Assembly (NCBI GenBank): GCA_023267075.1
Contig: JAHFNY010000007.1
Location: 1 to 32,502, forward strand
Direction: 5' to 3'
Source of the DNA: Candidatus Vogelbacteria bacterium
Lineage (GTDB): Bacteria; Patescibacteriota; Minisyncoccia; Phycocordibacterales; XYD1-FULL-46-19
DNA: 32,502 nucleotides
The notes under the pieces were generated by a model. The model saw nothing but the letters and a program-made list of their open reading frames with translations. It was not told the origin of the DNA and searched no databases. A program made the position numbers and the translations under genes. This document shows positions 20,815 through 29,738 of this stretch, one piece after another (position 1 is the stretch's first letter; every line of letters begins with the position of its first letter).

Positions 20815-23751
20815 ATGACTCAAGAAAAGTTCGAGCAGGAATATGCGAAGCTTAACCCGCGGCAGAAGGAGGCAGTGGAGGCGATTGAAGGTCCAGTGAT
20901 GGTGGTGGCGGGCCCTGGTACCGGCAAGACTCAGATTCTCACGCTCCGGATTGCTAACATTTTAAAACAAACCGATACGGCCCCGGCTCAAATTTTAGCT
21001 CTCACTTTTACCGAGTCGGGCGTGGCCAGCATGCGGGGGCGGCTGGCCACGATCATTGGCTCGGCGGCGTATGCGGTGAACATTAATACCTTCCACGGTT
21101 GGTGCAATGAAGTGATTAAGAAATATCCGGAAGACTTCCCACGGATTGTGGGCGCGCGGAGTATTCATGAAGTGGATCAGGTGGAAATTTTAGAAAAATT
21201 AGTAGAAAATTTAGAGTTAAAACTGCTTAAACCATTTGGTGATAAATTCTTATACGTTAAACCACTGAAGCGAGCGATTGAAGAGCTCAAGCGCGAGGGC
21301 TTGGCGCCGGCCGAGTTTAAACAGATTTTAGTTAAAGAAGAAAAAAGGTTTAAGAATTTACCTGATCTGTATTATGAGAAAGGGGCCCATAAAGGCAAGA
21401 TGAAGGGTGACTATCTTAAGCTTAAGCGCGAGCTGGAGAAAAATGAGGAGCTGGCGCGGGTGTATGAAGCGTATGAAGAGAGATTAATGAAAGAGCGTTT
21501 ATATGACTTCAGCGACATGATTATGGAAGTCTTGCAGATTCTTAAAGCTAATCCCGATTTACTCCAGATCTTGCAAGAAGAACATCAATATTTATTAATT
21601 GATGAGCATCAAGATACTAACAATGCCCAGAATAAAATCATTGAACTGTTGGCAAGCTTTCACCTCAACCCCAATCTCTTCGTGGTGGGAGATGAGAAAC
21701 AGGCCATTTACCGCTTTCAGGGCGCCTCACTTGAGAATTTTTTATATTTTAAACAAGTTTACCCAGCGGCTAAGCTAATTACCTTAGAAGATAATTATCG
21801 TTCCCAGCAAACTATTTTAAACGCGGCGGGGAGTTTATTATCCGACCCTTCGGTGGCGCTCAGGGCAAAAGCTAATCATCAAGTTAAACCGATTAAAATT
21901 TACGCGTTTGACCGAGCCGAGGAAGAAGTTTATTGGCTCGCTAGTGAAATTAAGATGAAGATTGAGTCGGGGTTAGAACCGAGCGAGATCGCCGTGCTCT
22001 ATCGCGATAATCGCGACGCTTTCCCGCTGGCGCGGATGTTGGAGAAGCTTGAGGTCCCCTTGATGATTGAATCAGATCAAGATTTACTCGGTCAAGGTGA
22101 CGTGCGGAAGTTGATTATGATCTTAGAAGTGTTGGCGAACTTCGGTGAAGATGCGCCTCTCGCTCAAGTCCTTCACTTGGATTTATTTAACCTAGAGCCA
22201 CTCACAGTGTATAAGCTGATTAAGCAGACTCATGATGAAAGAAAATCGCTCTGGAGCTTGCTTAAGCAAGATCAAGATTTAAATAAAGTCTATGAACAAT
22301 TGAAAGCTTGGCACTCTTGGAGTAAGAATGATGACTTATTAACGGTGTTTGAGAAGTTGGTCCGGAGTAGTGGTATTTTAGAAAGTATTTTAACTTCCCC
22401 GGAGGCGGAGGATCGCTTTGAGGCTATTCGGCGTTTATATGAAGAGGTCGGTAATTTGGTGGAGAGTCATCCGGAGGCAACGCTGGCTGACTTCTTTAAC
22501 TATTTAGCCACGGTTAAGACTCATACCCTGTTTATTAAACGAGCTCGCCTTGGTGGACGGAAGGGGAAAGTGAGGTTAATGACGGCTCATCGGGCCAAGG
22601 GGCTAGAATTTGATGAAGTCTATATCGTTAATGCTTACGATGGTCATTGGGGTGGGAAGCGGCAACATGATTTACTTAAGCTCTTGCCGCAAGTTTACTT
22701 GTCCTCCGAAGCCTTGGCGAAGGAGGAGGGAGATCATAATTCAGATGAGAGGAGATTATTTTATGTGGCTTTAACTAGAGCCAGAAAGGAAGTGGCGATT
22801 AGTTACGCCAAACTAGGGGAGAACGGCCGCGAGCAATTGCCCAGTCAATTTATTACCGAGATAAAAGATGAATTGAAGGAGGAAGGAGAGACAAAAGATT
22901 GGCAAAATAAATATGCTCAAGATAAAGCGATAATTTTTACTCATATAGATAAGATAGGAGAGCATTCCCTTCATGATCAAGACTTTGTCCGAGAGATTTT
23001 CTTGAATCAAGGTTTATCAGTCTCGGCCTTAAACAATTATTTAACTTGCCCGTGGCAATACTTCTACCGTAACTTAATCCGCTTGCCGGAGGCCCAGACT
23101 AAGCATCAACTTTATGGGACGGCGGTCCACGCGGCGCTCGCTGATGCCTTTAGATTAATGAAAGAGCGGGAGATTACTCAAGAGTCACTGTTGGCAAGCT
23201 TCGGTTCTCATTTAGGCAAATTACCCTTAACTAAGCGCGATTATGATGAGGCTTTAGCTAAAGGCAATAGGGCTCTTGCTGGGTGGTGGGAGGCGTGGCA
23301 TACGACCTGGCCGAGTAATGTGCTGACCGAGTTTAGAATTGCCGGCGTGTTATTGACTGATGAGATTAGATTAACTGGCGTTTTAGACAAGCTGGAATTT
23401 ATTGACGGCAGTAATAAAGTGCACGTGGTGGATTATAAAACCGGCCAACCGCGGAAAGATGAAGATTATTACCGGCAACTGGTGTTCTATAAACTCTTAT
23501 TAAACAAGTTTGCCCGAACCGACGAAAGTCGGGGCGGGTATAAAATGGAAGAAGGGGTGATAGATTTTATTGAACCAAATGATACGGGTAGATACAAAAA
23601 AGATAATTTTATTATAGAAGACCAAGAAGTAGAAGAATTAGAAGCCTTAATCAAAAAAGTGGCGGCGGAAATTCTCTCCCTCGCCTTTTGGGACCGTCGT
23701 TGCGACGACAAAAAATGTGAGTACTGTAAACTGCGCGAAGTGATGAATTAA
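20815..23751 (+). CDS. UvrD-family helicase fused to a RecB-like nuclease domain
   Basis: This 978-residue protein combines a superfamily 1 helicase with a nuclease, as in AddA/AdnB-type DNA end-processing enzymes. Seen: Q motif LNPRQKEAV, Walker A VVAGPGTGKTQ (about 31-41), Walker B with Asp263-Glu264-His265-Gln266-Asp267 (the third residue is usually Phe, Tyr or Ala), VVGDEKQAIYRFQGA, the late helicase motifs LMTAHRAKGLEF and VALTRARKE. The C-terminal part (about 735-978) has the PD-(D/E)XK core: Asp858 in GVLDKLEF and Asp873-Tyr-Lys875. Cys745, Cys963, Cys968 and Cys971 could hold an Fe-S cluster. No AddB partner is next to it. Confidence 0.9.
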   Translation: MTQEKFEQEYAKLNPRQKEAVEAIEGPVMVVAGPGTGKTQILTLRIANILKQTDTAPAQILALTFTESGVASMRGRLATIIGSAAYAVNINTFHGWCNEVIKKYPEDFPRIVGARSIHEVDQVEILEKLVENLELKLLKPFGDKFLYVKPLKRAIEELKREGLAPAEFKQILVKEEKRFKNLPDLYYEKGAHKGKMKGDYLKLKRELEKNEELARVYEAYEERLMKERLYDFSDMIMEVLQILKANPDLLQILQEEHQYLLIDEHQDTNNAQNKIIELLASFHLNPNLFVVGDEKQAIYRFQGASLENFLYFKQVYPAAKLITLEDNYRSQQTILNAAGSLLSDPSVALRAKANHQVKPIKIYAFDRAEEEVYWLASEIKMKIESGLEPSEIAVLYRDNRDAFPLARMLEKLEVPLMIESDQDLLGQGDVRKLIMILEVLANFGEDAPLAQVLHLDLFNLEPLTVYKLIKQTHDERKSLWSLLKQDQDLNKVYEQLKAWHSWSKNDDLLTVFEKLVRSSGILESILTSPEAEDRFEAIRRLYEEVGNLVESHPEATLADFFNYLATVKTHTLFIKRARLGGRKGKVRLMTAHRAKGLEFDEVYIVNAYDGHWGGKRQHDLLKLLPQVYLSSEALAKEEGDHNSDERRLFYVALTRARKEVAISYAKLGENGREQLPSQFITEIKDELKEEGETKDWQNKYAQDKAIIFTHIDKIGEHSLHDQDFVREIFLNQGLSVSALNNYLTCPWQYFYRNLIRLPEAQTKHQLYGTAVHAALADAFRLMKEREITQESLLASFGSHLGKLPLTKRDYDEALAKGNRALAGWWEAWHTTWPSNVLTEFRIAGVLLTDEIRLTGVLDKLEFIDGSNKVHVVDYKTGQPRKDEDYYRQLVFYKLLLNKFARTDESRGGYKMEEGVIDFIEPNDTGRYKKDNFIIEDQEVEELEALIKKVAAEILSLAFWDRRCDDKKCEYCKLREVMN

Positions 23752-24906
23752 TTATTTTGTATCCCGGAGTTTGAGAGCGGGGAAGAGGGCAAGGAGCATT
23801 ACTAGGCCGAGGGCGAGGAAGATGAAGCGGAGGGGTAAGAAAAAGAGGAAGATGGTAGCAAGGAGTGGAGCGATAATGTAAGACAAAGGGACTAAATTAC
23901 GCGACAGGGCGAGGACATCGGCATCAGCGGCGGTAATCTTTTTAAATAAATAAATTTCCTTCATTGCTTCAATACTAGCCGCGCCCACCCGGGTCATAAA
24001 GAGGGTCACCGCCCACACTAGTATTAGGCCACTCGCGATAAAGGAAATAGACATGGTGGCGATGGCGATAATAATAATGGCGCCAATTAAAATCTCTTTC
24101 TCGCCTAAGTAACGATCGGCGATCAAGCCTAGAGGGTAATCCAGGAGAACAAATGGTAAGAGCATCCAGGTGAAGATAATGCCAATCTTGGGCCAGCCTA
24201 AGCCAATTGTTTCATGGAGATAAAGAGGAATGTAGATGACCATAATGGCGTAGAAAATCTGGAGTAAGAAGTCAACGCTAATAATCCGAGCCAGATCACT
24301 ATGCTCCCCTTGCCAGAAGAGAAGCTTAAGGGTGGTAAAGGGGGAGCGACCATCGGCTCTAATTTCCCCGCCGCGGCGATTGATAAGGAGAAGGAGCGGC
24401 AGAGTGGCGAGCGCCGCGGCGGCAAAAACGCGAGAATAAGCATTACCGGTGCCAATTAAAGTGGCGGCGAGAAAGGGGGAGACGAACCAGCCTAAATTAA
24501 CAATCATTAAGAAAGCGCCGCGGATGGAGCCGGTATTCTCATCGCGAGAGGAGTGTTCAAGCTCCAAGTCTACAATAAAGTGGAGGACAATATTACCAAC
24601 GGAGTAAATGATGAAAGCGAGGAGAATAGATGTGGAATCAGGGGTTAAAGCTAAAACCAAAGTGGCGGCAAGAGTAATTATTAAACTTAGACTAATGGTG
24701 AGCCGAGGCCGGCGGGCAAGAGCATGGGGTAAAGCCATTAAGGCGAGGATCGTCGCCAAGGAAGCAATGGTGTAAATAAAGCCCACGGTCCGCTCGCCGG
24801 CCGCGGTGGCCAAATACGAGGAACTAATATAAGCGGGTAGGGCGGCAGTAAGAGATAAACAAAAGCCGGAGAGATAAGCCCGGTAGCGATTAAAAAAGTT
24901 AGGCAT
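23752..24906 (-). CDS. Major facilitator superfamily transporter
   Basis: This 384-residue membrane protein has about twelve hydrophobic helices in two halves and short loops, the usual MFS layout. The phrase DYPLGLIADRYLGEKE between helices 8 and 9 region corresponds to the MFS loop motif (D-x-x-x-G-x-x-x-D-R-x-G), and a first-half loop has ALARRPR. The substrate cannot be deduced; such CPR transporters are often drug or metabolite exporters only by general analogy. It starts 5 bp after rnj and is the last gene of the minus-strand operon led by secG. No ribosome binding site is obvious. Its 3' end touches the helicase gene's stop codon, with no gap. Confidence 0.85.
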   Translation of the reverse strand: MPNFFNRYRAYLSGFCLSLTAALPAYISSSYLATAAGERTVGFIYTIASLATILALMALPHALARRPRLTISLSLIITLAATLVLALTPDSTSILLAFIIYSVGNIVLHFIVDLELEHSSRDENTGSIRGAFLMIVNLGWFVSPFLAATLIGTGNAYSRVFAAAALATLPLLLLINRRGGEIRADGRSPFTTLKLLFWQGEHSDLARIISVDFLLQIFYAIMVIYIPLYLHETIGLGWPKIGIIFTWMLLPFVLLDYPLGLIADRYLGEKEILIGAIIIIAIATMSISFIASGLILVWAVTLFMTRVGAASIEAMKEIYLFKKITAADADVLALSRNLVPLSYIIAPLLATIFLFFLPLRFIFLALGLVMLLALFPALKLRDTK

Positions 24907-24911
24907 ACTTT

Positions 24912-26678
24912 TTAGACTTCAATTAACACCGGTAAAATAATTGGTCGCTTGGCGGTTTTCCGAAATAATTCTTTCCCTAACACTTCTCGCACTTCATTCT
25001 TAAGATAATCAAAGTTAATCGGATGCATCTTGGCACTGGCGTCTTCAATTGTCTTCTTAGCGAGGAAGCGAATATTGCGTAAGAGTTCTTGTGATTCTTT
25101 TAAGTAAACGAAGCCGCGGGAAATAATGTCGGGCGACTTCCGGACTTTGCCGGTTTTAATATCAATAATGGCGATGATGACGAACATACCATCTTGAGCG
25201 AGCATTTGTCGATCGCGGATTACGACCTCTTGAACATTATTAGAATCCAAACCGTCTACCATTACCACGCGGCTACTCGCCGTTTCCTTCAACTTCACAA
25301 TTCGTTTGCCGTGATCTTGGATTTCCACAATGGAGCCATTATCGGGGACAATAATATTTTTCTCGGGCATGCCCATACTTTCAGCCAAGTCTTCATGAAC
25401 GCGGAGCATATAATGACTGCCGTGGACGGGGATAAAGAACTTGGGTTTGAGCATTTTATGGACCCAGGCTAATTCATCGCGATAAGAATGGCCGGAAGAG
25501 TGGACATTAGCCACACCATAATGAATGATCTTGGCGCCTTGGCGGGAGAGATTATCTTTCAATTTTTCTACGCTCTTTTCATTACCTGGGATGACGGAAG
25601 AAGAGAGGAGGACGGTATCGCCCTTTTTAATTTTAATCGTTCGATGTTCGCGATTAGCCATGCGCATGAGGGCGGCATATTCATCACCTTGAGCGCCGGT
25701 CGCGAGGACCACTAATTTATTGTCCGGATAATCATCCATATTCTCGCCATTGATGATGGTGCCATTACGGACTTTTAAGATACCCAATTCTTTAGCAATT
25801 TCCACATTAGTCTTCATTGACCGGCCTTCCACCACCACTTTTTTCCCCAAGCTCTCGGAGGCTTCCACAATGGCGATGATGCGATCAAAGAGCGAAGCAA
25901 AGGTGCCGATAATAATCCGACCCTTAATATTCTGAATGATATCTTTTAGGTTTTTATGAACTTCTTTTTCCGGATAAGAAAAGCCTTCTTTACCAACGTT
26001 GGTGGAGTCGGCAATCAAGAGAAGATTTTTCTCCCGGCCCAAGTCGCTGTAAGTCTTAAGCTCAAAGTCGGCTGGTTGGCCATTTTTATTCTCGATTTTC
26101 ACATCGCCAGTGAAGATGACATTGCCATACGGTGTTTCAATCACTACGCCAAAGGAGTCAGGGATAGTGTGAGTAGCGCCAAAGAAACGGACAGTAAAGT
26201 CGCCCAGTTTAAGCGTGTCTTGCTTCTCAATCATTCTAATATCTAGTTTAGGTAAATGGGGGAATTCTTCTTGGCGCTTTTTAATCATCACCGCTGTGAG
26301 GAGAGAAGTATAAATCGGTGGATTGCCAATTTTCTCCATTACGTAAGGGATGCCGCCGATGTGATCTAAGTGGCCGTGGGTAATGATGACTGCTTTCAGA
26401 TTTTTCTTCCGTTCTTCCACATAAGTGGAGTCGGGGATGATGTAATCCACGCCAGGTGTCTCTTCTCCAGGGAAGGCGAGGCCAATGTCTACCACTAAAA
26501 TAGAGTCGCGAAATTCAATCGCGGTCATATTCTTACCAATTTCTTCTACGCCACCCAAGGGAATGACCCGAATGTTGCCGGGAGAAAGTGGTGGGATCTT
26601 GCCATTAGCATCGGGAGCGGTATTTTTTTGACTAGGACGGTGCGGCGGTCGGCGGCCGCGATTTTTATTTTTATCCAT
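24912..26678 (-). CDS. rnj: Ribonuclease J
   Basis: This 588-residue RNase of the metallo-beta-lactamase/beta-CASP group degrades and matures RNA in the cytoplasm. The start is basic (DKNKNRGRRPPHRPSQK), then the domain opens with IRVIPLGGVEEIGKN. The zinc motif HGHLDH is clear (about 100-105), followed by GATHTIPDSFG, FTGDVKI, and the beta-CASP phrases GTFASLFDRI and VVVEGRSM. The last motif VHGSHYML and the C-terminal domain (MVIIAIIDI..GFVYLKES) complete it. Length is normal. RNase J suggests 5'-3' RNA decay instead of the E. coli RNase E system. It begins about 15 bp after the solute-binding gene's stop and is followed by the MFS gene. Confidence 0.95.
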   Translation of the reverse strand: MDKNKNRGRRPPHRPSQKNTAPDANGKIPPLSPGNIRVIPLGGVEEIGKNMTAIEFRDSILVVDIGLAFPGEETPGVDYIIPDSTYVEERKKNLKAVIITHGHLDHIGGIPYVMEKIGNPPIYTSLLTAVMIKKRQEEFPHLPKLDIRMIEKQDTLKLGDFTVRFFGATHTIPDSFGVVIETPYGNVIFTGDVKIENKNGQPADFELKTYSDLGREKNLLLIADSTNVGKEGFSYPEKEVHKNLKDIIQNIKGRIIIGTFASLFDRIIAIVEASESLGKKVVVEGRSMKTNVEIAKELGILKVRNGTIINGENMDDYPDNKLVVLATGAQGDEYAALMRMANREHRTIKIKKGDTVLLSSSVIPGNEKSVEKLKDNLSRQGAKIIHYGVANVHSSGHSYRDELAWVHKMLKPKFFIPVHGSHYMLRVHEDLAESMGMPEKNIIVPDNGSIVEIQDHGKRIVKLKETASSRVVMVDGLDSNNVQEVVIRDRQMLAQDGMFVIIAIIDIKTGKVRKSPDIISRGFVYLKESQELLRNIRFLAKKTIEDASAKMHPINFDYLKNEVREVLGKELFRKTAKRPIILPVLIEV

Positions 26679-26693
26679 TTTATTTTTTACTTT

Positions 26694-28382
26694 TTAATTT
26701 AAGTGAGAGAAGATTGGCCAGACTCGCTCGGTATTGATATACCATTTATAAACGCTCGCTAAACGGTCGGCGGGAGTGGTTAAGCCGTTAAGGGTGAGAC
26801 CTTTAATCGCACTGGGGACGACGTAAATAAATGAGGGAGAATAAATGAACACTGCTGGTAGATCGTGCTTAATAGTGGTGGAAAAGTCGTTTAAGTCTTT
26901 AACTCGAATCGTTGGATCAGTAGTGGAACGAGCTTCAGTTAAAAGTTTATCGACATTTAAATTGGTATAGAGCGAGACATTCAAGCCTGGGTCAGTCCTT
27001 TGGGAGGAATGCCAAAAGGCAAAGGGGTCAGGATCAGCACCCACAATCTCGCCAAAGAAGAGGGCGTCAAATTGCCGCGGCCGAATGACGTTCTGATTTA
27101 AATCGCCCAGTTCAAACACGTCTAAAGTGACATCCGCGCCAAGTGTGCGCCAACTTTTAGCAATCAATTCGGCCGCGGCTTTAAGCTCCGGCGTGGCCGC
27201 CGTCGCTAAATGGAAGGCAAGCCGGGTGGTAGACTTTTTATCTTTCTTAAGCCAGATACCATCACTGCCTTTTTGCCAGCCAGCGGCGGTGAGGGTGGAA
27301 CTGGCGGCGGTTAAGTCAGTTTTAATAGTAGTGAGGTTAGAGGGTAGGGGCCCATCAATAGCTTGACCATAACCTTTAAGCACTTGTTCTACCACTTCTT
27401 GGCGGGGAGCGGCTAAGTTAAGAGCGGTCCGGACGGCGCCGCTCGCTAAAACCGGCGCTTGATTCTGATTAAAGAAAACGGCAAAGACCCGAGGTAAAGG
27501 TGACACTTTAAGCGTAGCGCCGTCTTTAGCTAAGGCTGCAGCTTGATCCGGAGCGAGAGCGGCGAGCGCCCCAATCTCGCCTCGCTTATAAGCATTTAAG
27601 AGGTCATCACTAGTGCTGTAAAAGTGGAAAGTAATTTGGGTAAGGGAGGGCGCGCCTAGAGCGAAGTGATCAAATGGCGCCAGATCATAAGACATGGGTA
27701 TGCCGCTATTGTCTTTAGTCACCGCCGTCACTTGATAGGGGCCACTGCCAATACCTTTTAAATTGAGATCATTTAAGGCAAAGGTCTCGGCGCTAATATC
27801 CTTCCATAAATGTTTGGGTAAAATGCCAATGGTGGTGAGGTTAAGGAAAGTAGCGTAAGGTTGCTTTAAGTGGAAACGGATCTCGGTGGCGCTTGACTTC
27901 TCAATCTTGATCCCATCCCAAGCGGCGCGATGAGCGCTTTTAATCAGCGGATCTTGAGCCTTCAGAATAGTAAATTCTACATCATCAGTGGTTAGAGGCT
28001 TGCCGTCTTGCCAGGTCAAATTATTTTTAAGAATGAAGTCATACGTTAGACCATCGTCAGAAACAGTATATGAGGCGGCTAGATCAGGGATTAACTTGCC
28101 ATCGGGTCCGAGGCGCATCAGACCAGAATAGACGAGAGCGGCGAGGTCGCGGTCGGCATCAGAGACGGCGAGAAGCGGATTAATAAACCGGGGCGTACCT
28201 AAAATCCCTTCCGTTAAGTTGCCGCCCGGGGCAGGGACAGTGACCAAGATCTTGCTATTTAAAGTGTAAACCAATCCGAGAAGGCCAATGATAAAGGCCA
28301 CAGCGAGCCCTAAGATGAAGACTTGGGCGCGAGCATCAAACGAGCGGAACACCGCTAACAACTTCTCCAGATAATTTTTCAC
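26694..28382 (-). CDS. Membrane-anchored ABC solute-binding protein, family 5 (oligopeptide type)
   Basis: This 562-residue protein starts at a GTG (28382), with a short cytoplasmic segment, one membrane helix (about 21-41, FILGLAVAFIIGLLGLVYTL) and then the family 5 fold: GNLTEGILGTPRFINPLL, YSGLMRLGPDGKLIPDLAASY, the hallmark WQDGKPLTTDDVEFTI (about 125-140) and LPKHLW. The C-terminal lobe ends with INGLTLN-like phrases before ..VYKWY. Such proteins normally hand peptides or nickel to an ABC permease, but no permease or ATPase gene is near, and a permanent anchor replaces a lipoprotein signal. It lies between secG and rnj, which gives no functional hint. Confidence 0.9.
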   Translation of the reverse strand: MKNYLEKLLAVFRSFDARAQVFILGLAVAFIIGLLGLVYTLNSKILVTVPAPGGNLTEGILGTPRFINPLLAVSDADRDLAALVYSGLMRLGPDGKLIPDLAASYTVSDDGLTYDFILKNNLTWQDGKPLTTDDVEFTILKAQDPLIKSAHRAAWDGIKIEKSSATEIRFHLKQPYATFLNLTTIGILPKHLWKDISAETFALNDLNLKGIGSGPYQVTAVTKDNSGIPMSYDLAPFDHFALGAPSLTQITFHFYSTSDDLLNAYKRGEIGALAALAPDQAAALAKDGATLKVSPLPRVFAVFFNQNQAPVLASGAVRTALNLAAPRQEVVEQVLKGYGQAIDGPLPSNLTTIKTDLTAASSTLTAAGWQKGSDGIWLKKDKKSTTRLAFHLATAATPELKAAAELIAKSWRTLGADVTLDVFELGDLNQNVIRPRQFDALFFGEIVGADPDPFAFWHSSQRTDPGLNVSLYTNLNVDKLLTEARSTTDPTIRVKDLNDFSTTIKHDLPAVFIYSPSFIYVVPSAIKGLTLNGLTTPADRLASVYKWYINTERVWPIFSHLN

Positions 28383-28413
28383 AAATTAAAATTTAGTAAA
28401 AGAGTAAAAAGAC

Positions 28414-28644
28414 TTATTTAATGATGATGGCAAGAATGGCCGAGAGAACGAACAGGGCGGCCACAATAATCGTGGCAATAAACAATTGACGTTCTAAACC
28501 GCGCTTGTGGTGAAAACTGGCAATATGGCTCTGACCGAAGGCACTGCCAAGACCAGCCTCACTTTGCTGGAAGAGGATAAGAGCGACCAAGATAACAGAA
28601 ATAATGATTTGGATCCACGGGAGGATCGGGGCGAGCGCGGTCAT
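28414..28644 (-). CDS. secG: Preprotein translocase subunit SecG
   Basis: This 76-residue protein has two membrane helices: residues about 8-25 (IQIIISVILVALILFQQ) and 53-73. The phrase LFQQSEAGLGSAFG between them is the SecG signature. SecG assists SecYE in protein export, and would serve the pilins, VanY-like and solute-binding proteins here. A longer open frame upstream to 28836 is not used: the start at 28644 lies 9 nt after a clean TATACT -10 box. It heads the operon secG, solute-binding protein, rnj, MFS. Confidence 0.88.
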   Translation of the reverse strand: MTALAPILPWIQIIISVILVALILFQQSEAGLGSAFGQSHIASFHHKRGLERQLFIATIIVAALFVLSAILAIIIK

Positions 28645-28653
28645 GTACCGGGT

Positions 28654-28681
28654 AGTATAGCATACCATTGCCGTAAAGCAA
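28654..28681 (-). promoter_or_regulatory. Promoter of the secG operon, leaderless
   Basis: On the minus strand TTGCTT (28681-28676), 16 bp, TATACT (28659-28654), then 9 nt to the ATG. It overlaps the divergent promoter at 28668-28696. Confidence 0.65.
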
Positions 28682-28696
28682 GTAGGATGATAGGGT
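28668..28696 (+). promoter_or_regulatory. Promoter of the decarboxylase-fold gene
   Basis: TTGCCG (28668-28673), 17 bp, TAGGGT (28691-28696). A leader of about 40 nt carries AGAGGGGG, 8 nt before the ATG at 28741. Confidence 0.4.
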
Positions 28697-28740
28697 AAAG
28701 TTGGAAATTGGCTTAACTTAAACCAGAGGGGGTCTTTGTC

Positions 28741-29412
28741 ATGAATAAAGAATCGCGGGTAATTGTGAAGTTGAATTCTGACTTTTCTGCTCGAGATAGT
28801 TTTGAATTGGCAGAGTTGTTGGCACCATATGTCCACTCCATTGCTATTGGTTGGGATGTTTTATTGAACGAATTTGATTTCCAACGATGGCAAGAAGACA
28901 ATAAGCTGTTTTTTCTGCTGAATTTTTACGATATCAAGGAGACTGTTTTGAGAGCGGTCAGGATTATTGACCAAAGTACTTCGATTTGGGGTTGTAGCGT
29001 TAGTCTTGATGTGCAGAAGGAAACCCTTCATACCCTGAAACGGGAAGTCTCAAATAATTGGCGCATAAAAGGTGGCCAGAGTCCGCTTCAAATTTTTGGC
29101 ACTAAACCCGGGAGAGATTTCGCTTATTGGGATTGGGTTAATTTGCACAATTTTTGTGATGGGGTGATCTTTCGGCATAAAGACAAGGACTTTGCCAGAA
29201 TTAAGAGTCTACCCCTTCCTCAATCGATTATCTTGACCGATGTTGAGTCGCCAACAGAAGTGGTTAAGCAGGGGGTAGATTATGTGATTTTGGGAGAGGA
29301 AATTACTGGAGTCGGTGATCCAGTTCTTGCAGTTGAGAGAATTAACGATGAAATTGAAACGGCAAAGACTGCAATTAAATTGGCGGCAGCCGGCTTCGTC
29401 GGTGACGCGTAA
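28741..29412 (+). CDS. OMP decarboxylase-like TIM barrel without catalytic residues
   Basis: This 223-residue protein follows the orotidine-5'-phosphate decarboxylase (PyrF) pattern along its whole length: VIVKLNSDFS at the first strand, LAELLAPYVHSIAIGWDVLL, LLNFYDIKETVLRAV, a CDGVIFRHKDKDF segment and VDYVILGEEITGVGDPVLAVERI at the end. The active site is dismantled. Asn12 sits at the first Asp (LD), Ala35 at the first Lys (KIG), Leu59 and Asn61 replace Asp and Lys of DLK, and only Asp64 of the second DI motif remains. Glu186 replaces the phosphate-binding Arg. So it is unlikely to decarboxylate OMP and may bind another ligand. It has a leader with a ribosome binding site. The fold assignment is by motif pattern only. 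Confidence 0.7.
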   Translation: MNKESRVIVKLNSDFSARDSFELAELLAPYVHSIAIGWDVLLNEFDFQRWQEDNKLFFLLNFYDIKETVLRAVRIIDQSTSIWGCSVSLDVQKETLHTLKREVSNNWRIKGGQSPLQIFGTKPGRDFAYWDWVNLHNFCDGVIFRHKDKDFARIKSLPLPQSIILTDVESPTEVVKQGVDYVILGEEITGVGDPVLAVERINDEIETAKTAIKLAAAGFVGDA

Positions 29413-29493
29413 TATCTTCTTGTCTTTCTGCTCATTGGGTGCTAGGGTAGGGGCTGATTTAGGATTTCAAACTTGAAAAAAAGGAAAATGGCT

Positions 29494-29628
29494 ATGGCTG
29501 ATAATAACCCCACACCCCAACCCCCAGTCGTGTCACCTCATTTCTTGTTTTCTTCTGGTGATGAGGATGATATCTTTAAACCTCATCAGCAAGATGAATT
29601 TGCATCAGAAGGAGAGATGCAGTTTTGA
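29494..29628 (+). CDS. Small acidic, proline-rich protein, 44 residues
   Basis: The ATG at 29494 follows AGGA with 8 nt spacing; the in-frame ATG two codons earlier is too close to the site. The product starts MADNNPTPQPPVVSP, then has an acidic run (SSGDEDDIFKPHQQDE) and ends EGEMQF. It is too short and simple for a fold, so it is probably unstructured, but its stop lies 13 bp before a strong terminator and it follows the decarboxylase-like gene in the same orientation, which supports a real gene. Function unknown. Confidence 0.5.
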   Translation: MADNNPTPQPPVVSPHFLFSSGDEDDIFKPHQQDEFASEGEMQF

Positions 29629-29641
29629 TCCAGCCTTTTGA

Positions 29642-29674
29642 CCCCGCCGGTGGCGTTGACACCGGCGGGGCTTT
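29642..29674 (+). terminator. Terminator, copy 1 of an exact 33-bp repeat
   Basis: CCCCGCCGGTG (29642-29652) and CACCGGCGGGG (29660-29670) form an 11-bp stem with loop GCGTTGA, followed by CTTTACTTTAG. The loop and 3' arm contain TTGACA (29656-29661). The same 33 bp occur at 30000-30032. A TAGTTT at 29679-29684, 17 bp after TTGACA, might serve as a weak -10 for the gene at 29739. Confidence 0.9.
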
Positions 29675-29738
29675 ACTTTAGTTTTAAATTAGAAATGAGT
29701 TCCTAACATGTAGAGTAAACCCAAACCGGGAGGAATGA

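Noticed and set aside
28645-28836. Longer secG reading frame starting at 28836
   Set aside because: It would cross the secG promoter and overlap the divergent gene; the SecG signature and -10 box fit a start at 28644.
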